Of a stretch of DNA of 12,826 nucleotides, positions 1-6,612 are shown one piece after another. The notes beneath the pieces are model-generated. The model did not search any database and was not told the origin of the DNA. It saw nothing but the letters and a program-made list of their open reading frames with translations. Position 1 is the first letter of the stretch, and each line of letters opens with the position of its first letter. The position numbers and the translations under genes are program-made. The stretch is from Cyanobacteriota bacterium. GTDB lineage: Bacteria > Cyanobacteriota > Cyanobacteriia > PCC-6307 > Cyanobiaceae. Location: positions 1 through 12,826 of the forward strand of contig JAPLIF010000267.1 in NCBI GenBank assembly GCA_026389255.1, in the 5' to 3' direction.

Positions 1-1
1 G

Positions 2-109
2 ATTGTCCTGAACGAAGGGGAACGCTGCCCAGGGGAGAAAAAATTGCTGCCGGAGATCGCCGGCAGACTCATCACCTACCAGCCCATGAGCAAAGCATCA
101 TCGGTGTAG
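2..109 (+). CDS. Possible 3' end of an unidentified gene (partial)
   Basis: An open frame enters from the left edge and stops at TAG (107-109), giving about 35 residues that end in AGRLITYQPMSKASSV. Third codon positions are mostly G or C, as in the neighbouring GC-rich gene, which is the main reason to list it. I do not recognise the peptide and can assign no function. Against it, the frame runs across the inverted repeat that best explains the tRNA-Ser terminator on the other strand, and it would converge on the tRNA gene with only five bases between. It may be chance. The upstream sequence is needed to decide. Confidence 0.3.
   Translation: MVLNEGERCPGEKKLLPEIAGRLITYQPMSKASSV
38..66 (-). 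terminator. Intrinsic terminator downstream of tRNA-Ser
   Basis: Read on the minus strand, CTGCCGG (66-60) and CCGGCAG (53-47) form a perfect 7-bp, GC-rich stem with a 6-base loop, followed by CAA and six T (43-38). It lies 48 bases past the 3' end of tRNA-Ser and in its direction, so it probably ends the tRNA transcript, and also that of murF-alr if the two are co-transcribed. Confidence 0.8.
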
Positions 110-114
110 GGCAA

Positions 115-203
115 CGGAGAGGGAGGGATTCGAACCCTCGACAGAAGTTGCCTCCTGTAACTCCTTAGCAGGGAGCCGCTTTCGACCACTCAGCCACCTC
201 TCC
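115..203 (-). tRNA. tRNA-Ser, anticodon GCU
   Basis: The minus strand folds into a complete class II tRNA of 89 bases. The acceptor stem GGAGAGG (203-197) pairs fully with CCTCTCC (122-116), and the discriminator base is G, as expected for serine. The anticodon stem GCTCC/GGAGT encloses the loop CTGCTAA, giving anticodon GCT, which reads AGC and AGU. The long variable arm ACAGGAG-GCAA-CTTCTGT is the serine identity element, and the T arm GAGGG-TTCGAAT-CCCTC is perfect. The 3' CCA is not encoded and must be added after transcription. The gene lies 53 bases downstream of murF-alr in the same direction and has its own terminator at 38-66. Confidence 0.97.
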
Positions 204-256
204 AGTGGCTTGATAACTGTACCTGAACAGCCACCGGTGCCACCGGGTCCTCTCCC

Positions 257-2668
257 TCAGTCGTTGCGGAAAATGCGCTGCACCCTCCTGCTGTCGACAT
301 TGACAAGCAGCTCGTAAGGAATGCTCCCAGCACTGGCGGCCACCTCCTCGGGTCGGAGAACCTGGCCCTGGTGGCTGCCAAAAATCAGCACTTCATCCCC
401 CACGGCCGCATCGGGAACAGCCGTGAGATCAACCGCCATCGAGTCCATCGACACCCTGCCCAGGATCCGGGCCCTCTGGCCCTGGACCAGAACCGCACCC
501 GTATTCGATAGGCGCCAGGGCACGCCATCGTTGTATCCGGCCGCCACGATGCCGATCCTCTGCTGCTCTTGCTCAACGACATAGGAGCCGTTGTAGCCCA
601 CCCGTTGACCGCGGGGCCATACAGCCACCTGAGCGAGGCGACTCACAAAGGCCAGCGCCTGCTCCAGTTCAATGGCCCCAGCCACTTCAGACGAAGGGGC
701 AATACCGAACAACCCCAGGCCCAACCGCACCATGTCGTAGCGAGCCCCTGGGAAACGAACGGCGGCGGAGGTGGCGGCGGCATGAATGCAAAGGGGTTCG
801 TCCCCTTCGGACCGGATGGCGGCCACCACCTGATCAAAACGGGCCAATTGCTGCTCGCTATGGCGATCAGCGGCCTGATCGTCGGCCCCGGCGAGATGGG
901 TCATCACGCCCCGCAATCGCACCACCCCAGAGCCGCGCAAGAGTCGGGCCGCCGCCAAAGCCTCTTCGGGAGGCACGCCAAGTCGTCCCATCCCCGTATC
1001 GACCTCGAGGTGCACGTCACACTCGGCCCCCATGTCCCGGAGGGACTCGACCAGGGACCGAGCCAAGGGAAGCGAATAGACAACAGGGGTGAGGCCACAG
1101 CGAACAACCTTGTCGACCTCCTCCCGGTCCATCAGCATGACCAGGATCGGGAGGAGGACTCCGGCACGACGGGCCAACGCGCCCTCATCAGCCGTAGAGA
1201 CACCGATCCAATCCACCCCGCTTGCCTGCAAGGCCAGCGCCAGCCGAGGCAATTCTGTGCCGTAAGCCCAGGCCTTGAGGACAGCCAGGATTGCCACCCT
1301 GGGGCCCGAAAGAGCTCGGAAGCGAGCCACATTTTCCCGGATGGCGCCCAGATCAATGAACAGCCTCCGGGGCGCCATGGATTCCCAGATGGCTGGCGCC
1401 GCCGCCTCAAGTCCCTCAGCGGCAGCTGCCTTCATCAACACAAGGTCCCCGGGTTGGGCCAGATCCCGGACTTGTTGCCGCAGACCTTGCCAATCAGGCA
1501 CCTTGAGAAGCGAGGCCTTTGGACGCAACGACAACCAGCCTGCGCAGGTGGAACCACTGGCGGCGTGGGGCAGAAGAAGGAGGTGCGTGAAGCCGCGCTC
1601 GGCAGCGACCCGACCGATCAAGCCATGCTCGCGGTGTTCCCGGGCACCGAGATCGGCCATGCCACCAAAGACAAACAGACGCCGATGGCCGGTGCTTGGG
1701 GTTGCGGCGACGGTATCCAGGGCCGCCTGGACCGAAAGGGGATCACTGCTGGCAGTGTCGTTGATGATGGTGATTCCCTCAGGTGTGCACCAGGTCTCCA
1801 TGCGGGTCGGCCCAATCAGAAGATCCTCGACCAAGGGCAGGGAACGGGTCCGCACTGGCAAGGTCAACTGCTGATCGGCGAATTGCAGGGTGAGGGCGAA
1901 ACCGGTGGCGGTGGGACGACGCGCGATGAGCCGGGGCCAGTCCCTGCCGGGATGGATCCGCTCGCAGGGCAGGGGCAGGTCCTCCAGCAGGGGATCAGCC
2001 GGGGCGATCAACCAATGGGAAGCGGGGAGATGACGGAAGAGCCCCATCTTTTCGCGGGCAATCGCCTCGCGGCTCCCGAAGGCGGCGAAATGGGCAAGTC
2101 CCACGTTCACAAGTACGCCGTAATCAGGCCGCAGGATGGCTTCGATGGCCTCCATTTCCCCCGGGGCCGAGATCCCGGCTTCAAACACACCGATCTGGCT
2201 ACCAGGCGGAGCACCAAGAACAGCCAGGGGAACCCCCACCTGGCTGTTCCAGCTGCCCGGGCTGGCCGTCACGCGGAAACGGGACGTCAGGCAGGCCACG
2301 AGGGCGTCCTTGACCACTGTCTTGCCATTGCTGCCGGTGATCGCGACCACCTGGGGCAGGTACTGGTTGCGATACCAGCCCGCAAGTGCCTGAAGGGCTG
2401 ACAAAGGATCATCCACCTCAAGCCGAGGTATGTCGGCCAAACCCATCCCACGGGCCACAAGCACGAGGGCAGCCCCAGCCCCAAGGGCCGCAGGCACAAA
2501 GTGATGGCCATCCTTTTGACGCCCTTTAAGAGCCACAAAAAGATCCCTTGGCTGGACCCGACGCGAATCGATCGCCACTCCATCAATCGCGATATCAGGG
2601 GCGGCATCGCGCAAGTCAGCACCCAGGATTCGAGCCAGGTCGCATCCTCGGGGCAGGGTCATCGCCAT
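257..2668 (-). CDS. Bifunctional MurF-type ligase / alanine racemase fusion
   Basis: Two consecutive peptidoglycan steps appear in one 803-residue cytoplasmic protein. The C-terminal half should racemise L-Ala to D-Ala with PLP; the N-terminal half should join D-Ala-D-Ala to the UDP-MurNAc-tripeptide. Residues about 1-430 are Mur ligase-like: DSRRVQPRDLFVALKG near 34-49, P-loop TGSNGKT at 111-117, FEAGIS near 162, the NVGLAH histidine near 193, AREKMGLF with the likely carbamylated lysine near 207, PTRMET near 287 and IND near 302. Residues about 435-803 are alanine racemase: PLP lysine in LKAWAYG (about 465), DTGMGRLG, YDMVRLGLGLFG, catalytic tyrosine in VGYNGSY (about 692) and GRVSMD. The fused order, NSQVGVPL, FEAGISAPGEM and MVRLGLGLFG resemble the Bacteroidetes MurF-Alr fusion; in most bacteria the genes are separate. 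The MurF part lacks a recognisable HNxxN helix. I chose the ATG at 2668; 2662 and 2722 are alternatives, and no strong ribosome site decides. GC content is visibly high. Confidence 0.92.
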   Translation of the reverse strand: MAMTLPRGCDLARILGADLRDAAPDIAIDGVAIDSRRVQPRDLFVALKGRQKDGHHFVPAALGAGAALVLVARGMGLADIPRLEVDDPLSALQALAGWYRNQYLPQVVAITGSNGKTVVKDALVACLTSRFRVTASPGSWNSQVGVPLAVLGAPPGSQIGVFEAGISAPGEMEAIEAILRPDYGVLVNVGLAHFAAFGSREAIAREKMGLFRHLPASHWLIAPADPLLEDLPLPCERIHPGRDWPRLIARRPTATGFALTLQFADQQLTLPVRTRSLPLVEDLLIGPTRMETWCTPEGITIINDTASSDPLSVQAALDTVAATPSTGHRRLFVFGGMADLGAREHREHGLIGRVAAERGFTHLLLLPHAASGSTCAGWLSLRPKASLLKVPDWQGLRQQVRDLAQPGDLVLMKAAAAEGLEAAAPAIWESMAPRRLFIDLGAIRENVARFRALSGPRVAILAVLKAWAYGTELPRLALALQASGVDWIGVSTADEGALARRAGVLLPILVMLMDREEVDKVVRCGLTPVVYSLPLARSLVESLRDMGAECDVHLEVDTGMGRLGVPPEEALAAARLLRGSGVVRLRGVMTHLAGADDQAADRHSEQQLARFDQVVAAIRSEGDEPLCIHAAATSAAVRFPGARYDMVRLGLGLFGIAPSSEVAGAIELEQALAFVSRLAQVAVWPRGQRVGYNGSYVVEQEQQRIGIVAAGYNDGVPWRLSNTGAVLVQGQRARILGRVSMDSMAVDLTAVPDAAVGDEVLIFGSHQGQVLRPEEVAASAGSIPYELLVNVDSRRVQRIFRND

Positions 2669-2766
2669 TGGGGTTGATCCCGGGGAAGATTGGGAAGGCC
2701 CTGTGACAAAGCACACCACCATCCTGCAGGACCCTGGCTAAGCTTTGGGCTGCCAAGGGGGCAGGC
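2669..2766. other. Divergent spacer between murF-alr and the HNH gene
   Basis: These 98 bases separate two divergently transcribed genes and should hold promoters for both. I cannot point to a convincing -35/-10 pair on either strand. A perfect 10-base palindrome TCCTGCAGGA sits near 2733-2742. On the plus strand, AAGGGGG lies just upstream of the HNH ATG and could serve as its ribosome binding site. If murF-alr used the earlier ATG at 2722, the spacer would shrink to 44 bases. Confidence 0.5.
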
Positions 2767-3267
2767 ATGGGCCATGTTCTCGTTCTGAATGCCTCCTACG
2801 AACCTCTCAACATCACCACATGGAAGCGTGCGGTGGTGATGTTGTTGAAAGGCAAGGCCGAGGGGCTTGAACATGACCCAACATTTTTGTTGCGGCCTGA
2901 TCAAATGCGACCCACCGTGATCCGACTTCGTCAGTTCGTTCGGGTTCCCTACCGTCAACTGCCCCTGACCCGGCGCAATATTTTCCAGCGCGACGGACAT
3001 GCATGTCAATACTGTGGGTATAAAGGAGACAAGCTCTCGATTGACCATATTCAGCCCCGCAGCCGTGGTGGCATCAACAGTTGGGACAATGTAACAACCG
3101 CTTGCCTTCCTTGTAATGTTCGCAAAGGTAACCGCACACCCCGGGAAGCCGGCATGGCCCTGGTTCGCCCCCCCCATCGGCCCTTGAGCAGTCTTAGCTT
3201 CGAAGCCAATCGCCAGATACGAGACGGAAGGAACAAAGAATGGGCAAAATATCTAATTGACGAGTAA
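2767..3267 (+). CDS. HNH endonuclease-family protein
   Basis: This 166-residue protein has the layout of the small HNH proteins found throughout cyanobacteria. The N-terminus VLVLNASYEPLNITTWKRAV is the family's typical opening. The nuclease core has Cys80-x2-Cys83, Asp93-His94 in SIDHIQPRSRGG, Asn108 in WDNVTTAC and Cys113-x2-Cys116-Asn117. This is the zinc-braced HNN form of the betabeta-alpha-metal fold, with His94 as presumed general base. All expected residues are present, so metal-dependent nucleic-acid cleavage is possible, but no target or physiological role is known to me. No restriction methyltransferase or intron is adjacent, so it is neither an obvious restriction enzyme nor a homing endonuclease. 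AAGGGGG shortly before the ATG supports the start. It converges on prfA with 17 bases between the stops, and I see no hairpin there. Confidence 0.93.
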   Translation: MGHVLVLNASYEPLNITTWKRAVVMLLKGKAEGLEHDPTFLLRPDQMRPTVIRLRQFVRVPYRQLPLTRRNIFQRDGHACQYCGYKGDKLSIDHIQPRSRGGINSWDNVTTACLPCNVRKGNRTPREAGMALVRPPHRPLSSLSFEANRQIRDGRNKEWAKYLIDE

Positions 3268-3284
3268 TTTTCCATACCCAATCA

Positions 3285-4400
3285 TCAACCATTAGCTCCC
3301 ATAGCCTCACTGGCAAGGTCCTCTAACTGGCGACTCTGTTCAGCCGCAATGCAGGCCTCAATAGGCTCCTGAAGCTGACCGGTAAGAACAGTATCCAGGG
3401 CAAAGTGACGATTAAGGCGGTGATCAGTGGCGCGATTATCCTTGTAATTATAGGTTCGAATCTTCTCACTACGATCACCACTTCCCACCTGGGCACGCCG
3501 TGCCGAACTCTCAGCAGCGTTAGCAACAGCAAGTTCCCGTTCATAAAGCTTAGCCCGAAGAATCTCAAAAGCCCGCTCGCGATTCTGCAGTTGACTGCGC
3601 TCCTGGGTACAAAAGACCCGAATCCCAGTGGGTTTGTGCAAAAGATCGACAGCCGTCTCAACCTTATTCACATTTTGCCCCCCTGCCCCACCCGATCTGG
3701 CTGTGCTGATCTCCAAATCTCCAGGCTCAATGTGCACTTCGACTGGATCCACCTCAGGCATCACCGCCACCGTGGCCGTTGAAGTATGGACGCGACCCTG
3801 GGATTCGGTGGCCGGGACCCTCTGGACCCGATGCACGCCAGCCTCAAATTTCAACTGGCTGTAAACACCAACGCCACGGATCGCAAGAATCAGTTCGCGA
3901 TACCCGCCCAGATCCGCCTCAGAAGCACTCAAGGGCTGGGTTATCCAGCCCCGGCTCTGGGCATAGCGCTCGTACATGCGAGCCAGATCACCAGCCCAGA
4001 GAGCCGCTTCATCGCCACCGGCACCAGCTCGAATTTCCAACATGACACTGCGCTCATCTCGGGGGTCGGAAGGAACCATGGCCAAGAGAAGTCTTTGGCG
4101 TAAACCAACCAACTCCTGTTCCAGATTTTCAATTTCTTCAGCAGCCAACTCGAACAGCTCTTGGCCTAAAGGATCGCCTCGATATTGACGTAAAAGGTCG
4201 CGGGCCTGATTTTGCTCCGTCTGCAATTGGAGCATTTTCTGATAATCAAGGACCATCGGCTCAAGCTTGGCCCGCTCCTTGGCGAGGGTTTGTAGTTGGC
4301 TGGGATTCGTCACCAGGGACGGATCGGCCAGTTGACGCTCCAAGGCTTCAAACGTGCGACAGGTCGTTTCCAATCGTTCGTTAAGCAGGGCTGAATCCAT
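3285..4400 (-). CDS. prfA: Peptide chain release factor 1
   Basis: Release factor 1 recognises UAA and UAG in the ribosomal A site and triggers hydrolysis of peptidyl-tRNA. With the ATG at 4400 ([11 protein letters not shown]) the protein has 371 residues, close to the family's usual 360. The codon-recognition tripeptide PAT is at about 196-198, within [18 protein letters not shown]. The catalytic GGQ is at about 240-242, in [15 protein letters not shown]. The N-terminal third is the helical domain, and [14 protein letters not shown] near 315-330 is typical of the C-terminal part. An in-frame ATG at 4424 adds eight residues but would overlap the poly-T tail of the upstream terminator, so the downstream ATG is preferred. 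Only 25 bases separate that terminator from the start, so expression needs read-through or a promoter overlapping the terminator region. No strong ribosome binding site is seen. Confidence 0.97.
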   Translation of the reverse strand: MDSALLNERLETTCRTFEALERQLADPSLVTNPSQLQTLAKERAKLEPMVLDYQKMLQLQTEQNQARDLLRQYRGDPLGQELFELAAEEIENLEQELVGLRQRLLLAMVPSDPRDERSVMLEIRAGAGGDEAALWAGDLARMYERYAQSRGWITQPLSASEADLGGYRELILAIRGVGVYSQLKFEAGVHRVQRVPATESQGRVHTSTATVAVMPEVDPVEVHIEPGDLEISTARSGGAGGQNVNKVETAVDLLHKPTGIRVFCTQERSQLQNRERAFEILRAKLYERELAVANAAESSARRAQVGSGDRSEKIRTYNYKDNRATDHRLNRHFALDTVLTGQLQEPIEACIAAEQSRQLEDLASEAMGANG

Positions 4401-4425
4401 GGGCGGGCCTAGTTCCAGATACAAG

Positions 4426-4455
4426 AAAAAAGCCGGCTACCACAAGGCAGCCGGC
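4426..4455 (-). terminator. Strong intrinsic terminator after rpmE
   Basis: On the minus strand, GCCGGCT plus GCC (4455-4446) pairs with GGT plus AGCCGGC (4441-4432). The result is a 10-bp stem with one G-T pair and a TTGT loop, followed at once by six T (4431-4426). It begins 21 bases after the rpmE stop and is the clearest end of the ribosomal-protein transcription unit in the window. Confidence 0.92.
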
Positions 4456-4476
4456 CGCAGCAAGAAAACCTGAAGA

Positions 4477-4731
4477 TCAGGCCGATGCAGGTGGGGTTTT
4501 GGCTTCAGAAGATGCCGCTTCCGAGCCACCCATGCCGTACTTACGCATGAAACGGTCAACACGGCCTTCGGTATCAAGGATCTTCTGGGTCCCCGTGTAG
4601 AAAGGATGGTTGCCACTCCAAACATCCACGTGGAGCTCTGGTTTGGTGGAACCGGTGGTCATAATCACTTGACCGTTACAGATGACCTTGGCATCTGGAT
4701 ACCAAGTGGGATGGATGTCGGCCTTCGGCAT
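4477..4731 (-). CDS. rpmE: 50S ribosomal protein L31
   Basis: L31 bridges the large subunit and the small-subunit head. This 84-residue form starts MPKADIHPTWYPDAKVICNG and has the family core ELHVDVWSGNHPFYTGTQ, followed by DTEGRVDRFMRKYG. It keeps only one cysteine (position 18). The second pair normally preceding HPFYTG is replaced by WSGN, so this is the zinc-free type. The C-terminal tail GGSEAASSEAKTPPASA is low in complexity and probably disordered. The start lies 27 bases after the rpsI stop, and the gene is followed by the terminator at 4426-4455, so it is the last gene of the operon. The ATG fits the family's N-terminus. Confidence 0.96.
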   Translation of the reverse strand: MPKADIHPTWYPDAKVICNGQVIMTTGSTKPELHVDVWSGNHPFYTGTQKILDTEGRVDRFMRKYGMGGSEAASSEAKTPPASA

Positions 4732-4758
4732 GACTCTGGAAGTAGGAAGGGAAGGAAA

Positions 4759-5166
4759 TTAGCGTTTGGAAAACTGTGGTGCCTTACGGGCTTTCTTGAG
4801 ACCGTACTTACGGCGTTCCTTGGCTCGTGGGTCACGGCTGAGGTGCCCTTCGGCCTTCAGTGGTTTGCGGTTATCGGGAGAAAGATCACAGAGCGCCCGA
4901 GCCGCGCCTTGCTTAATGGCATCGGCTTGACCGGTCAGACCACCGCCCCGCACATTAACGAGCAGGTCGTACTGGGACTCCAGACCAAGCGTCTGAAGGG
5001 GAGCCTTGACCGAAGCCAGATAGACAGGGTTGTAATTGAGATAGTTGTCACCGGGGCGACCATTGATGGTGACGCTACCGGATCCGGGAACGACGCGAAC
5101 CCGAGCAACAGCGGTTTTACGGCGTCCCGTTCCCCAATACACAACACGGTTGGATGAACTGGTCAT
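4759..5166 (-). CDS. rpsI: 30S ribosomal protein S9
   Basis: S9 sits in the head of the small subunit, and its C-terminal tail reaches the P-site tRNA. The 135-residue product opens with [18 protein letters not shown] and ends with [12 protein letters not shown], the universally conserved basic tail whose last arginine approaches the tRNA anticodon stem. The middle [21 protein letters not shown] is also standard. The ATG at 5166 overlaps the rplM stop in an ATGA arrangement, so translation of the two is very likely coupled, as is common for the L13-S9 pair. Length and motifs are normal. Confidence 0.98.
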   Translation of the reverse strand: MTSSSNRVVYWGTGRRKTAVARVRVVPGSGSVTINGRPGDNYLNYNPVYLASVKAPLQTLGLESQYDLLVNVRGGGLTGQADAIKQGAARALCDLSPDNRKPLKAEGHLSRDPRAKERRKYGLKKARKAPQFSKR

Positions 5167-5615
5167 TGGGCTGAGGCGGAAGGATTGAGGGCGAGGATCT
5201 GGGGCTGCTGGGCGCCATGGGGATGCTCAGCGCCTCGATAAACCTTAAGCTTACGGAAAAGCTGGCGGCCGAGGGCATTGTGGGGCAGCATACCCTTGAT
5301 CGCTTTCTCGACGATGCGCTCGGGGAGGCGAGCTTGGAGATGGGCGAAAGTCTCAGTCTTCATGCCACCAGGACGACCCGAATGGCGCCGGTAGACCTTC
5401 TGAGTGGGCTTGTTGCCGCTGACACGGACCTTCTCAGCGTTGATAATGACAACAAAATCCCCCGTATCCATGTGGGGTGTGAAGGTGGGCTTGTTCTTGC
5501 CTCGCAGAACCTGTGCCACCTCACTGGCCAGGCGTCCGAGGGTTTGGTCTGCCGCATCCACTACAAACCATTGTCGGTCCAGGGATTCAGCAGAGGGTTG
5601 AGATGTCTTGTTCAT
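5163..5615 (-). CDS. rplM: 50S ribosomal protein L13
   Basis: L13 is an early assembly protein of the large subunit that binds 23S rRNA. The 150-residue protein has the family motifs in order: [62 protein letters not shown], and [13 protein letters not shown] followed by [12 protein letters not shown]. The ATG at 5615 is the first in frame that fits the family's N-terminus. Its stop overlaps the rpsI start by four bases. Upstream lies the longest within-operon gap (116 bases to the end of the open truA frame, up to 256 if truA really ends at 5872), so a local promoter or leader element here is plausible, though I could not define one. Confidence 0.98.
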   Translation of the reverse strand: MNKTSQPSAESLDRQWFVVDAADQTLGRLASEVAQVLRGKNKPTFTPHMDTGDFVVIINAEKVRVSGNKPTQKVYRRHSGRPGGMKTETFAHLQARLPERIVEKAIKGMLPHNALGRQLFRKLKVYRGAEHPHGAQQPQILALNPSASAQ

Positions 5616-5731
5616 GAAGCCAGGGTGGGCCCCGTTGGGGCATCAGGAAGGGGGTGTGGATCGGGTCAGGAAACCCATTTGCCAAACCATGGGCCAGGCG
5701 AAAGATGCCGCCTACGGCTCAAATCAATCTT

Positions 5732-6607
5732 TTACTTTACCTGATCACCTAGCCGATGATGCTCAACTGGTTTGCAGGAACAGCCAGGGTGGGACGGCCT
5801 GGGGCTTGAGCATGATGAGCCAGGCTCTCCTTGCGCCACGAGGGGCTTGAAACAACAAACTCGAAAGTAAGTCAGAAGACAACCGAATCGGCTTGTTCGT
5901 GCCAGCCAAAATAAAATCTCGGCTGAGTATCGTACCCTACGCCAACGGCTGGAAAAAGCATCCAGGGAAAGGGAGCACTCACCAACGGCAACAACCTGCC
6001 CCATCAATAAACGGACCATGCCGTAAAGGAATCCGCTGGCCTGAATTTCAGCAACCAACAAAGGCCCTTGGCGAACCAGGCTCACGTCCTGAACAGTTGT
6101 GCGTGAATGGGCTCGGTGACTTCCTGCCCGTTGAAAAGCTGCAAAATCGTGCTCACCAATAATATCTGAAAGCGCAGCTGCCATCAAGTTTTCATCAAGT
6201 CGTTTTTTATACCGATGCCAGCTCCAAGGTGCCAAAAAAAGATTGGGAATTTGTCCATTATAAATAGTATACCTATAGCGGCGATACTGGGCGCTGTAGC
6301 AAGCATGCCATGAGCTGTTGACCTCGGCTGCTGCTCGGATGCGAATTGATTGAGGTAGACGTCCATTGAGAGCAGCCGGCCAACGATGGGGAGGGATTGG
6401 ACCAGCGGAATCAAAATGGACGACTTGAGCCGCAGCATGAACACCAGCATCTGTCCTGCCGGCGGCAACAACCCTGTGGTGAACACCAGGTTCAAGTTGA
6501 GCTAATTTATCCTCTAACGCACATTGCACGGAAGAGGCATTGGTTTGGCGTTGCCAACCAGAAAATCGACTGCCGTCATATTGAAGGCAGAGAGCAATGC
6601 GACGAAT
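5732..6607 (-). CDS. truA: tRNA pseudouridine(38-40) synthase TruA, possibly degenerate
   Basis: TruA converts uridines 38-40 of the tRNA anticodon stem-loop to pseudouridine. The conserved core is clear. [12 protein letters not shown] and GWQRQ form the first strand and loop. [18 protein letters not shown] carries the catalytic aspartate, and RYRYTIYNG and [21 protein letters not shown] follow. Both ends are abnormal. The frame that encodes the N-terminus has no ATG, GTG or TTG between its upstream stop (6638-6640) and those motifs. An ATT at 6605-6607 stands exactly where a start is expected, five bases after the rplQ stop; the first canonical start, GTG at 6529, would drop the first strand. 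After RWRR (about 5936-5946) the sequence turns into a Ser/Cys-rich tail unlike the family, and the closing APAxGL motif is missing. The gene may be decaying, may start at a near-cognate codon, or may contain sequence errors. As drawn it has 291 residues. Confidence 0.75.
   Translation of the reverse strand: MRRIALCLQYDGSRFSGWQRQTNASSVQCALEDKLAQLEPGVHHRVVAAGRTDAGVHAAAQVVHFDSAGPIPPHRWPAALNGRLPQSIRIRAAAEVNSSWHACYSAQYRRYRYTIYNGQIPNLFLAPWSWHRYKKRLDENLMAAALSDIIGEHDFAAFQRAGSHRAHSRTTVQDVSLVRQGPLLVAEIQASGFLYGMVRLLMGQVVAVGECSLSLDAFSSRWRRVRYSAEILFWLARTSRFGCLLTYFRVCCFKPLVAQGEPGSSCSSPRPSHPGCSCKPVEHHRLGDQVK
5752..5820. repeat. Imperfect inverted repeat between the truA core and rplM
   Basis: The arms 5752-5766 and 5806-5820 are inverted copies that match at 12 of 15 positions, including a perfect 8-base core (ATGCTCAA / TTGAGCAT). 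They enclose 39 bases, which contain a smaller CCAGG/CCTGG inverted repeat. In RNA this would be a branched or bulged hairpin. No T-run follows on the minus strand, so it is not a simple intrinsic terminator. It lies under the unrecognisable C-terminal stretch of the truA frame, about 140 bases before rplM. It could be an rplM leader structure, an RNA processing site or chance. Confidence 0.45.
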
Positions 6608-6612
6608 ATGGA

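Noticed and set aside
204-256. Hairpin CCGGT-GGC-ACCGG between murF-alr and tRNA-Ser as a terminator
   Set aside because: The stem is only 5 bp with a 3-base loop, and no T-run follows on the minus strand.
764-781. GGC-rich tract near 764-781 as a microsatellite or repeat
   Set aside because: It encodes the Ala-rich HAAATSAAV segment of the racemase in frame and aligns with the family motif, so it is ordinary coding sequence.
569-2401. 610-codon open frame on the plus strand opposite murF-alr
   Set aside because: It is exactly antisense to a gene with clear catalytic motifs. Its composition is dominated by Gly, Gln, Arg and Pro as expected from a mirrored GC-rich gene, and no domain is recognisable.
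115-2668. tRNA-Ser as the integration site that brought in murF-alr
   Set aside because: Integrases normally use the 3' part of a tRNA gene, which here faces left. murF-alr lies on the 5' side, and there is no integrase or direct repeat of the tRNA end in the window.
3268-3284. Bidirectional terminator between the convergent HNH gene and prfA
   Set aside because: The 17-base gap contains no inverted repeat long enough to form a hairpin.
3405-4188. Several plus-strand open frames opposite prfA
   Set aside because: They are antisense to a full-length, highly conserved release factor and show no recognisable protein features.
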